Shown piece after piece: positions 35,001 through 45,247 of a stretch of DNA of 64,000 bases; within the stretch, counting starts at the first letter, position 1; every line of letters begins with the position of its first letter. The position numbers and the translations under genes were made by a program. Under the pieces are notes generated by a model that did no database searches, was not told the DNA's origin, and saw nothing but the letters and a program-made list of their open reading frames with translations. Source of the stretch: Neurospora tetraspora. Lineage: Eukaryota > Ascomycota > Sordariomycetes > Sordariales > Sordariaceae. The stretch is from assembly GCF_033439725.1 (NCBI RefSeq), contig NW_026944383.1, forward strand, positions 4,712,001 through 4,776,000. The letters are read 5' to 3'.

Positions 35001-36830
35001 ATTTATTATACTTTACTATTATACTACGCGTACTTAAAAGAGAAATTAATTAATCAATCGTAATCGTATACCGCGACCCTAAAAATTTAAACCCTTATCA
35101 ATGGGATAAATATAAAATTCGACCTTAATATTACTAAATTCGAACTAAAAATCATTCAATTAAGTATCCAATCTTCTCTCCTCCTCTTACCTCCAAAACA
35201 ATAACTATAAGAAATCACCGCCGTTATAATTAATCCAATAATCAATATCGGACATCCTAATTATTATAAATAACTTTATCGTAACTACCGCAATCGGATC
35301 TCTCCAAACCTCTAACCTCGCAAATTAAATAATTTATAATAACCTTATAAAAGTATTTACAAACCTTAATAATAATCCCTTCACTAACCTTCCTTCGACT
35401 TTAATTATAAAATACGCTCTCGCTCTTACGATTATTCCTATCTTCTACAATATAATTATCGCTTTAAATTATTTAATTCACAATAATATTATCGAAGCCC
35501 GCGACTACACTCAAAAAATTTAAAAAGAATTAAAAGAGTCCTAAAAAGAAATTGCTAAACTTGATAATAATTTAGCTACTACAACTCTCTAATACAAATT
35601 CAAAATTAATGAACTATATAAAAAAATTGCCACTTTAAAACAATCGTTCACCGACTTTAAGGCTAACACTAATATCGCTTTTTAAAAACAACGCAAAAAA
35701 TATATTAAAACTATCAATAATTTTTGCGATTAATTAAAGTAAACTAACACTATTAACTTTACTTACGACCCGGCCCAAATCCCTAATAACCCTAGCTCCT
35801 TAAACGATTCCAATATATTAATTATAACTACCGGCAATAATTAGTCAGTATTATCCTATTCGTACGTCCTACTATTTAACGCCAAAGGTAATACCCTTTT
35901 AAAGCGTACAAAACGCTACCGCACCTAGTATATAAAGATTAAACTATATTCAATTAATAAGGCCGCTTACTTTGTATCTAAAGTTAAGTATTTTTTATAT
36001 ATCGCTAAATCCCTAGAAAGTACGCCCTTCTCCGCTATTAAATCGGACTTAACTACAATTTTCGAATACTCTACCAACAATACCAAATAGAAATAGAAAA
36101 CCGCAATAGACCTTTTCGCCGAACTTAATACTAAATACGATAATGTCGACCTTACTATTTGCGCTTACTACGAATTAATCGAGCTAAATATAACTAAGGA
36201 TATATATTAATAAATTTTCGAAAACTAATTCACTTTACTTATTAATTGTTATAAATTTAACGACACTATAAAAATCTATTACCTTCGTAATAAAATTACT
36301 AAGGAAGTCCGGACTGCTCTTATTGTCTAATACCCCCAACCTACCGATAATAATTATATAAAATAGTTTAAAACCGCCTAGGGCCTCGCCTAAAACTTCG
36401 AAAACAATATTTACCATAATAACCTCGCCAACCCCTTCTATAAACCGAAGACTACCTCCTCTACTTCTACTATAAATAAGCATATTAATTAAAGTAATAC
36501 TGTTATAAATTTCAATAAAATATCTACTATTAATATTACCCTACGTAATATAATTTCTTAAGAGGTTTTTAATTACTATATATAAATAAATACTTATATT
36601 CGCTATAGCCATTAAAGTTACTTTTCAGTTATATCCGTACCAATATCAATTTTAAAAAAAAAGTCCGCCTATCCCGTAATAAAAGTAAAAGTCGCAAAGG
36701 AAGCAAAAGCAACAAAGGTAATAGTAAAGAAAGTAACGCTACTCCCTAATAAAACCAATATGGTTACAACTAATAATAATATAGTTAATACCGCCTAGCT
36801 AAAAATTATTAAATTAATACTATAAATATA
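35001..36830 (+). pseudogene. Degraded gag-like region of the Ty3/gypsy element
   Basis: Stop-riddled plus-strand translation still shows stretches of capsid-like sequence around 36240-36480 (for example FVHLL-type hydrophobic and YPQP-like patches). A lysine/serine-rich segment (SRNKSKSRKGSKSNKG at about 36670-36720) is typical of the nucleocapsid end. I could not confirm a CCHC zinc knuckle. Boundaries are approximate. Confidence 0.55.
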
Positions 36831-39800
36831 ACCTCCGCGGTTGCCCAAAACTACTAAAATACCCCAACCCCTACCTATCCAATCCCTACTTACTAATCCA
36901 ACTTCATTAACCCCATCCAAAGTAATAAAAACGGCGTCGTCGGCTAATAAAGAAATATACAACCTCCAAACTAAATCGCAATTAAAAGTACGAATCTATA
37001 TTATAAATACCCTAAGTTATTAAATCTCTCTATCTATTTATTTAACGGATTATATAAATTATACTATTTTACCCTAATCAATAGTAATTACACTATTCTT
37101 AATTTTATTAATAAATACTTCGTTTACTGTTATCAATTTCCTTATTACAAATTAAAAACACTAAAAATCTTCTACTTTGCTAATAGAAGCCTAACTAAAA
37201 GTAATATTACCTACTTTTCTAAACTAACGATATAAGTAAAACTCTATTACAAAATCATTAATTTATTAATATATAATTTAATAAAGGATAATCTAATTAT
37301 TCTTAACTATCCTTAATTCGTTTACTACGTCCCAAGCATTTCCTAACCTTACAACTCCATATAATTCACCCTAATATATAAATTAAGAAATTATTTCCTA
37401 AAAAACGCCCCTAACTATATACGCCGTACCCCTTTAAAATTCGAAAGTAATTATATTATTCCTTTATTTAACGCACCGGGCACTTACCTAACTCCTATAT
37501 ATGAAAAAGCTTCCTATAAAGAGGTCTTGGACGAAAAAAAACTTACCTTCGAAAGGGAACCTAAATTCGATTATATATATAGCCCCCAAACTGACATCGT
37601 ATACTATATTTCTATCTCCACGATTATAAAAAAATCCGCTTATTAAAAGTTTAATTGCTTTAAATACCGAATAACTAACTATTTAAATACTATACCTATC
37701 GGTAAAACCCCTAATAGATTAAGGTAAGCCTTAATATTTTTAACCGTACCTGGCTTTAAAACCCCACGTATTTCTCTAACTCCCTACCAAGTAACTAAAA
37801 ATATCCGAACTAATAATGCTAATTATTGTATACCGGTCTACATCTATAGTATACCCTATAACCCTATTAACCCTAATAATATTAAAGAATTATTGGTAAC
37901 GACTTTTAATTAATTAATTAAAAAGTATAAATTATAAATCATTTATATAATAAAGGCCCAAATAATAGAAAATATTGAAAGAATAAATAAGAAGGACTGA
38001 ATTAAAATAAACGGAAAAGGAAACGTCCTAAACTTTAGAAGAATAAATAATAGAATATTTAAAAAAAATTAATAGAAGTATTAATAAGAAAAAAAAAGAT
38101 ATAAGTATTTATTTGGTAGTAATTTCTATAAATAAATTAATAGCTTAGCTGGGATTAGGGATAAAGAAACCCTCTACGCTATAAAAATCGCTAATTTAAT
38201 ACCGCTTTCGAAGATAAAGGGGAATTTCCTATATTACGAAACCGTTATTAACGAATATTTCGCAATAGATAGCGTATCCCTAGATAAAATTATATCTGAA
38301 AACGTAATGAAATTTTATAAGAAGGCTAATAAACTACTAAAAACTACTAAATAAATTAAAGTAAAATTCCCTTTTTAATACTAATACTAAATTAAAATGT
38401 TCAAATACCAAGGCGTTGAAATACTACTTCTAATATAGTCTTATAATTTCAAAATCGAATTCCGCCTGAGAACTACCCCGCTAATAGTTTAAGGCTGCTT
38501 ATTTAACCCCAACGAACTAAATGTTATTAAAAATAAATTAACAATAATTTAACTAAAAGATTCATTCGGCTGTCCTAATTTAAGGCTTCGTTCTTAATCT
38601 TACTCGTTAAGAAACTAAAGGGCGGAATCCGCATTTATATTAATTATAAAAGTATTAATAATATAATCCTAAAATTCTACTACTTATTACTGCTAATTAA
38701 AGAAACTTTCGACGCTATCTACTGGGCTAAAAATTTTATTAAATTCGATATTATTATTACCTTTAACCGTATTTGCGTTAAATAAGGCTATAAATAACTA
38801 ATTACTTTCATTACACAATTTAACTTATTTAAATCCCTCGTTGTACCATTTAATTTACGAAGCGCGCTAAATGCTTTCTAGAATTATATTAATAATATTT
38901 TATATAATATTCTGAATATTTATGCAACTGCTTACTTTAATAACGTCCTTATTTACTCTAACAATATTAAAGACTACGAATAGTATATTAATAATATCTT
39001 CGACCGCCTAGTATAAACCGGCCTTAATATTAATATTAATAAATACAAATTCTATATAATATATACAAAATACTTAGGTCTAATTATCACCCCGAAAGGT
39101 ATCGAAATAAATCCGAAAAAAATTAAAATTATTACTAAATAGGTAGTTCCAAAATCTAAAAATTCCCCATAATTTTTCTTAAATCTCACGAATTTCTATC
39201 GGCGCTTTATATAAGATTTTTCAATAATAATAACCTTACTATATAAATTTACTAAGAAAAACGCCGCCTAAATTTAAACTAATACTTATTAACGGGCCTT
39301 TAACGTATTAAAAGAAACTTTTATAAAAAGCCCCGTTTTGAAAATCTATAATTAGACCAAAAAAACTGTTATCGAAACTAATACTTCAAACTAGGCTACA
39401 AGGAGTACCCTTTTTTAATATAAGGATAACGGAATACTATACCCCGTCGCCTACTTTTCAACTAAATATTCCTTGTAAAAGTATAACTATAATATCTATA
39501 ATAAAGAATTCTTCGCCATTATTAAGTGCTAAAAGAATAGAAACTAAAATTCGAAAGCGCCTAATAACCTTTCAATATCCTTATAGATTACAAAAATCTA
39601 TAAACTTTTATGACTAATAAATAACTTACTTAATATTATATATAATAGTCCTAATTCCTATCCTAGTTCAACTTCTTAATTAAATATATACTGGGTTCTA
39701 AAAACCTCTACCCGGACGTATTAAATTAGAAACTAAATAACCATCCTAATAATATAAAAAGTAATAAATTTACAACTAAGAAACGCCTGCTTTTAGACCT

Positions 39801-41400
39801 TTTATAATTCGAAAATAATTATTTCTCTAAAGAAGACCCCGTAGCGAATTTCTCCCTATACTTATTAAATATAAACAACCTTAATAATAAATTTATCGAC
39901 GATTTAATCCGCATTAATTACAAAATATCTATCTTCTTATAAAAATTCATTTCTTATTTAATAAATAAAATACAATGCTAATAGCTACTAACTATTAAAA
40001 AGGTCTTTTATTGTACCTTCTCTAAATACTACGCCGTAAATAGTATTGTAAAATAGCATAATAAAATAATTATCGACCCCTACAATAAGGAACTCTAACG
40101 CCAACTAATTAATTGTTAATATAATTCCCCCAGCGCGGGCTACCCTAGCTGCAATATTATATATAGACTCCTATAATACGAATTTTATTAAAAGGGGATA
40201 TATAACGACGTAAAAACCTTCTATAAAAATTACCTTCCTTATACAAAAATAAAATTATTTAAACGTAATTTTATTAAATATTTTAAATTTGTAGCTATAT
40301 TGTGAGTAGTATAAAGAAACGTATTTATCGACTACGTTACCCTACTACTGGGAAGTACCTATTTTAATTAAACTTTTAAGTATATTGCTATCGTTGTCGA
40401 CCACTTAATTAAAATACGGTATTATATTCCTACCGTAACCTTAGAGACGGAGGAATTTGCTAACCGCTTTATCGACTGTATTTATTCAATTTATAACCTA
40501 CCTAATAGTATTCTATCTGATAGAGGCACCCAATTAGTATTACGTTTCTAATCCACCTTATATAAAAAACTATCGATTATTGCCAAATTAACGGACTGCT
40601 TCTAACGAATCTAAGACTTCGTTATTTAATAAACCCGTTGAACTTAAGAGTATTATAAAGATAATGCTAACAAAAAACGTATTGACTCTCCCAAATACTG
40701 CCCTAATAATATAGTACTATTAAATATAATAAACTTCACTAACGGCCGACCGTATTTAAAGTTCTATCTACGGTAGTGTCACGCGTGGCCAGGGATAGGT
40801 ACGGGTGCAAGGACTGTACTACCCTAATGGCTAACTTGGACTAAAGACAAGAAGTTGAGGAAAGAAGGAAACCCCAAAAGGGAAGGCTAGATGGGAAGGA
40901 CTGGGTTTTATACCCTGAACTCTGGGAGGGAGCCAGGCCAAGCCCAGAACCTGAACCATCTGAACCAAACCCGTGAATGGAAGCCACCCGTGAATGGAAT
41001 CCATGACGACTGGTGGTGCCAGCCGTCACAGGTAGGAGAGTCCTTTCCGCGTTACCCGAGCGGAGAATTATATAATATACTTCATACTCCCAACTAATAT
41101 AAAATATTTACCAGTATTCTATATCTCTATAGTACAACTATAAATTGGCAAAAACTTTCTCAGCCAAAATATATCTTCTAACGTAAAGGCAAATAATGGG
41201 CGCGTAATAATTAGGATAAATAATTATAAAGAATAAGAAGAATAAAATTTTAAAAAATTTATTGACTATACTTAATTTAACGGTAACTATCACTAATACT
41301 ACCGTATCGAATAGAAGGGTAACCACTAACTGACTTAGGAACTTAAAGATAACGTTATTAATTACGAAAAAATATTCTAACACTTCTACTACGAATTCCC
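36831..41400 (+). pseudogene. Degraded pol: protease, RT, RNase H, integrase, chromodomain
   Basis: The reverse-transcriptase region lies at about 38560-39200; LVVPFNLRSALNAF is readable near 38835-38880. The catalytic motif reads YFNN at 38933-38944, so both aspartates are replaced through G-to-A changes. RNase H-like sequence lies at about 39290-39640. Integrase-core sequence lies at about 40290-40650, with YIAIVVDHLIK and SDRGTQL readable. After the inserted solo LTR, a chromodomain-like tail (LKDNVINYEKIF, HFYYEFPNK) is visible at about 41340-41406. Multiple stops in all frames make it non-functional. Domain limits are estimates from translation by eye. Confidence 0.85.
40777..41030. mobile_element. 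Solo LTR of a second retroelement, not RIP-mutated
   Basis: A 254-bp segment with normal GC content interrupts the AT-rich integrase/chromodomain region. It starts TGTCACGCG and ends CCGTCACA (TG...CA termini) and is flanked by a perfect 5-bp duplication GGTAG (40772-40776 and 41031-41035). It has no internal coding sequence, as expected of a solo LTR left by LTR-LTR recombination. A 17-bp tandem duplication (CCCGTGAATGGA type) lies near its right end at about 40970-41003. Orientation cannot be fixed. Confidence 0.88.
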
Positions 41401-41850
41401 CAATAAACTTATACTGCCGGAAATCGAAATTATACTAACTAAACGAATTTTAATACCTACCGCTGCCGCTCTAATACCAATCTCTACTTTAAAACCGGTC
41501 GCCGTTCTAAAACTACTGGTACCCCCTAAACGCCGGTCTACTTGTATAACCCAACGTAAAACCGCCGCTGTCATTGATATAACGCAACTGTTACCCGATA
41601 CGATTATAATTATAATAAGGCCGGAGAATAAGCTCATAGCGTATAAAGAGCGGGGATTAAAAATAGCGTTTGCGAAGATAGTAAAACATTTAATAAATAT
41701 CTAATTTAATCGAATACTAAAAATGGAATTTATAAATTATAATAAAATATTAGAGGATTACGAGAAGGGTTTAAAATAAATAATTTAGAGTATCATTATA
41801 TATATATATATAGATTCGAAACTACTAGAGCTTCTTTTAAGGGGGGATAG

Positions 41851-42072
41851 TATTATAAGACTAGCTTATAATATTCTAGTATTGTATTAACTATCTTATA
41901 TACTATACTTAGAACACAATAGTTATGTATAGCTATACGTATATGCGTACACGGACTAGCCTACTAGGGCTCTCGCCTATATAGCCAATCTTCCACGCAC
42001 ACCTTCCTTTCCTCTCCTCCGCACAACAACGCATATCTTACCCTATACCTAATAGTACCTCGCCCTGTAATA
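41851..42072 (+). repeat. 3' LTR of the Ty3/gypsy element (222 bp)
   Basis: Same length as the 5' LTR, preceded by a G-rich polypurine tract and followed by the TAAAG duplication. Where the two differ, this copy usually has T for C in its first 130 bp, while the 5' copy often has A for G. The two LTRs were thus mutated independently. Confidence 0.92.
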
Positions 42073-42302
42073 TAAAGATATGTTCCAAACTAATTCTTAA
42101 TTAGTTTATGCTTATTATATTAAAGTTTAGTATTTGTATAGTACATTCTAAATGTATTAAGGTATAATTGTTCCAAACTAGTTCCCAACTAGTTTAGTAA
42201 AATCTTTTTATTTGTAACAATTGGAAATAGTTAAAATCAATTGTTAAGGCTTCTAAAGTCAGCTGGATTTTGCTTACGGTGTGGGGCGATACCCTTGTCA
42301 TA

Positions 42303-42351
42303 GTCTTGGCGCTCCGATTAGGGGCCGAGGTCAGACCTATGTGTGAGGTGA
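42303..42351 (-). repeat. Right arm of 49-bp inverted repeat
   Basis: Reverse complement matches 33092-33140 at 43 of 49 positions with no gap. Composition returns to normal immediately outside it, so it marks the right edge of the AT-rich block. A run of seven C follows at 42362-42368. Confidence 0.85.
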
Positions 42352-42666
42352 CCCGGGCACTCCCCCCCAGCTTTCTCGTACTTCTCTATATATCTACAGC
42401 AGGTTAGCCTAAAAAAAGTGCGGTTAGGGTGTTAGTGCTCTTTGCGGGCGTACCCTATACAAAGCTCCGTGCGCACTAACATTGCAATAGCGTACGGTCC
42501 GTCCTTCCCGCAAACTTACCGCAATAGAAATTGTTAGGCTTGATATTTATTTGCACTTTTCTGTTAAGCACCCCCTGAAATACGTAAATCTGCTGCACGC
42601 GTGCATCGCGGCGTACGTTCATCTCCATTTCTATCTGTTGTAACTTGGCCTCCCCGAATACTATTT

Positions 42667-42807
42667 AAAAATATGAATTCCTTTTTTCTATTTGCATTTC
42701 TATTTACACCTCCATTTATACTTCCATTTGCACTTCCATTCATTGCATTTTAAAAACATTAACTCCTTTTTTCCATTTGCACCTCCATTTGTACCTCCAT
42801 TTGCACC
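42667..42807 (+). repeat. 12-bp minisatellite with higher-order duplication
   Basis: Units of the form CCATTTGCACCT or CTATTTGCATTT repeat four times (42688-42735) and three times (42772-42807). Each run is preceded by a similar AAAAAYATKAAYTCCTTTTTT block (42667-42687 and about 42752-42771). The array plus its leader was therefore duplicated with a period near 84 bp. Confidence 0.8.
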
Positions 42808-42892
42808 TCTATTTAGTTATCTACCTTAAGGACCTTTATTTCACACCTCGATTTTAAAGCAGTGGGTTTCTCCCTACCTTTTAGCTACGGTG

Positions 42893-42985
42893 CAACCCAG
42901 TATCCAGCTTCTATACGGGCCACAACCCAGGATCCAGGACCGCATACAGAGCCGTACGCGGGCTGCAACCCAGAATCCAGCCTTA
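42893..42985 (+). repeat. Three spaced copies of CAACCCAG-N-ATCCAG
   Basis: The 15-bp motif CAACCCAGNATCCAG occurs at 42893, 42923 and 42966 with unequal spacing, separated by short unrelated sequence. Function unknown; it may be a decayed minisatellite. Confidence 0.75.
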
Positions 42986-43370
42986 CAGCCTCAGGGAAGG
43001 GTCGAGGCTACGCCGCCCCGAAGGGCCGTCGGCGTGCCTCCCCGAACACTAGTGGAGTTACTCATTCCCATTCGACATAAAGTGATTAGGGAGGGCACTT
43101 CATGGTCCTGCCCGGTAGACCGTACTAGATAAGAGTTGTGGCTCTAAAGGCACACCAGTATACAAATTGCTTCAACAACGGCAGTTAACCCGATGACTGT
43201 AATTTCATGAATGTAAACAACCCCCTTTCCTCATACACACACATACCGAACCTCAAAAGCCCTCCTCTCCCTTCGTTTCCCGTTGCCAACTTCCCATCAT
43301 CCCATCCATCCCTCATAACATAAACTCATAATCATCCATAAGCCTACAACTTCCCCCCATCCCCATCCCC

Positions 43371-44347
43371 TTACTGCGCAGCAGCGAACAAACTCATATA
43401 AACCCCCCACGCAATGCCCGCCAGATTCCCCGCCAGACTCCTCGCAGCCACCGTCTTCAACACGGCAAAATTGACAATACTCACAAACGGCCAAAACTTC
43501 CAGCTCGCCACCAGCAAACTCCAAAACTCCCGCTTCGACTCCTCCCAGACCCAGTTCCAGTTGACGGAGTGATACTGGATCGCGTTGCCCCTTTTGATGC
43601 CGTCCATCAAAAACCAGAAGCTGTTATCTGCCCCAGAACCGAATGAAGAGGTGGCCCGGTGCTGCATAGCCGCTTGCGTGCCGTGCATGAACATGCTGAA
43701 CAGCAAAGTGTTGACGGCTGCTCCCACGGTTTGATCGAGGAGCCATTTGATGAAGGTGTTGCCTTTGTTGAGGGCGGGTTCGACGAGCGTGCCGAGGGAG
43801 GCGGAGTCGTCGAGAGACTTTTCGTCGGAGGCGGAGGCGGAGCGGATGGCGGAGGTGGTGGGGGAGATGTGGTGGGAGGGGAAGGTGGTTTCGAGGAGTT
43901 CTTGCCTTTGGGGGAGTGTTAGATTGTGATAAATGATATTTCTTGATGCAGAGGGGTGAGGGATCGATCTCCGGAGTAGTAGTTGACCACTTCACGTCCC
44001 CCGTCCATCAACGAACTCGGAACTTACCACAGAAAATTGGGAGGCGTGGAAATCACACCAAAGAGGAAGAACTGGAATACAGGTACCCAGTCGATCACCA
44101 AAGGCGTCTGATAAGCAGAATCAAAAGTTGTCAGCATCGATATCTCTATGCATGGTGCATTACGTCATCGCTTCCGTGATGAACGTGAGCCATGGAGAAG
44201 GAGTTCACATACACCATCTTTGTAGGCACTGATGGCCTGGGCGAGAACGTTTGATATTCCCGCAATGACTGACGCTTGTAGCGTGGCTTTGACGATAGGC
44301 GATAGCTCGTTATCATCTTTCTTTGCGGGAGCTGCTGCCTTGGGCAT
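43371..44347 (-). CDS. Mpv17/PXMP2-family membrane protein
   Basis: Predicted 249 residues from exons 44347-44213, 44107-44028 and 43905-43371. Intron 1 (104 nt) has a GTATGT donor and TATCAG acceptor. Intron 2 (122 nt) has a GTAAGT donor and an AAAG acceptor. Splicing joins SAYKDG to TPLVIDWVPVFQFFLFGVI, then PPNFLW to QELLETTFPS. Several hydrophobic segments are visible. The family signature lies at the C-terminus: FWSLLVASWKFWPFVSIVNF followed by a last membrane segment. Proteins of this family are small channel-like or structural proteins of the peroxisomal or inner mitochondrial membrane. The sequence does not tell which organelle applies. A serine/alanine-rich insertion lies between segments 2 and 3. 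Confidence 0.93.
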
Positions 44348-45247
44348 TTTGAGATTGAGGAGGTTCCTGCTGTTTGATGAGTTCAGTAGAGGTATGCGGA
44401 TCACTTTTGAGGATAGTATTGATTTCGAGGATAGCGAAATGGAATATGTGTAAGATGTGAGAGGCAAGAATATTAGTTGTGAAAAATAGATGTGGCTTTT
44501 GGGAGGAGGAGGAAACTAATAAAGCTGTAGCCAAGGGGACGACTAGCATAGCGCCAGATGCCCCACCGATTGGGCAACACAACAGAAAACCGGATGAGAT
44601 AAAAAGACAACAACGAACTTACCCAACCGATCACGAGAAAGAACGCAGCTCGGCCAATGACTTCAAACATGAGGAATATGATATTAAGGAACAGACAAAG
44701 ATATTTGATCATTTTGGCGAGAAAAAGATGGCAAACAGCTTGAAGTCAGTACAGGTGTCCACGACTATAGCTCAACCCATCGCGTCGATGAGATGGGGGT
44801 TGCTCGCCTATTAGTATACGAACCAACAGCTGACGAACTCGGAGACGTCCTATCAAGCGAAATGCTGTGCTCGACTATAGCCATGCCCATTTAGGTAGGT
44901 ACGCCCAGGTATTTGGTTTAATGTTATCTATGTTAGATATTCGGGGTTGTCTTATCGGTCTCCCCCTTTCCATTACATGAATGTGGTGACACCCCGGTTA
45001 TATCCGGCGTGGTACCTAACCTCGTTGGTAAGTGACCGAGACCTCTTTTGGACTATTCTACCGACTCTCATTTGAGATCTGCATACGCCCGCACCGTCAC
45101 TCATTATCATACTAGCTGTGAATGGCTGAAGCCGTGGTGACCATATATGCCATGCATCACCCGTTATGCCGAGGCTCCTTCTTGTCCCCCAGCAATTATT
45201 TTTTCGATATTTTGTCTATACCCTCATTAGTCCGCCGAACCTCCAAT
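44348..45247. other. Intergenic: Mpv17-family promoter and YIF1 3' flank
   Basis: Both neighbours are on the minus strand. I see no additional gene, repeat or RNA in this 0.9-kb gap. Confidence 0.45.

Larger units (their letters stand above)
34779..42072 (+). mobile_element. Ty3/gypsy chromovirus-type LTR retrotransposon, RIP-inactivated
   Basis: The element is 7,294 bp with two 222-bp LTRs and a perfect 5-bp target duplication TAAAG (34774-34778 and 42073-42077). A purine tract, AAGGGGGGATAG, precedes the 3' LTR. The internal order is gag-like, protease region, reverse transcriptase, RNase H, integrase and a chromodomain remnant, the Ty3/gypsy order. Every frame is broken by many TAA/TAG stops. 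In much of the internal region TG dinucleotides are nearly absent and C greatly exceeds G on the plus strand, which fits CpA-to-TpA RIP acting mainly on the minus strand. A foreign solo LTR interrupts it at 40777-41030. Confidence 0.92.
33092..42351. mobile_element. RIP-degraded nested transposon block bracketed by inverted repeats
   Basis: A 49-bp inverted repeat pair marks both edges of a sharply AT-rich, gene-free block. Subtracting the inserted 7.3-kb Ty3 element leaves about 1.96 kb of host element (33092-34778 plus 42078-42351). That size would suit a small inverted-repeat DNA transposon or a non-autonomous derivative. No transposase frame survives, so the class is unknown. I could not define a target-site duplication at the outer edges, so the exact termini are uncertain. 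Confidence 0.55.
42352..43370. other. Spacer between transposon block and Mpv17-family gene
   Basis: Holds an inverted repeat GTTAGTGC/GCACTAAC (42431-42438 and 42473-42480) and two minisatellite-like arrays listed separately. Short plus-strand open frames at 42862-43132 only translate the repeats, so I do not call them genes. Confidence 0.5.

Noticed and set aside
34833-35063. 76-codon frame starting inside the 5' LTR
   Set aside because: It is LTR and leader sequence; the same region in the 3' LTR is not open.
33092-42351. Centromere interpretation of the AT-rich block
   Set aside because: At about 9 kb it is small, bounded by inverted repeats and fully explained by nested, RIP-mutated elements between ordinary genes.
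42862-43132. Plus-strand frames of 72-80 codons
   Set aside because: They translate the CAACCCAG repeats in two frames and show no protein-like features.
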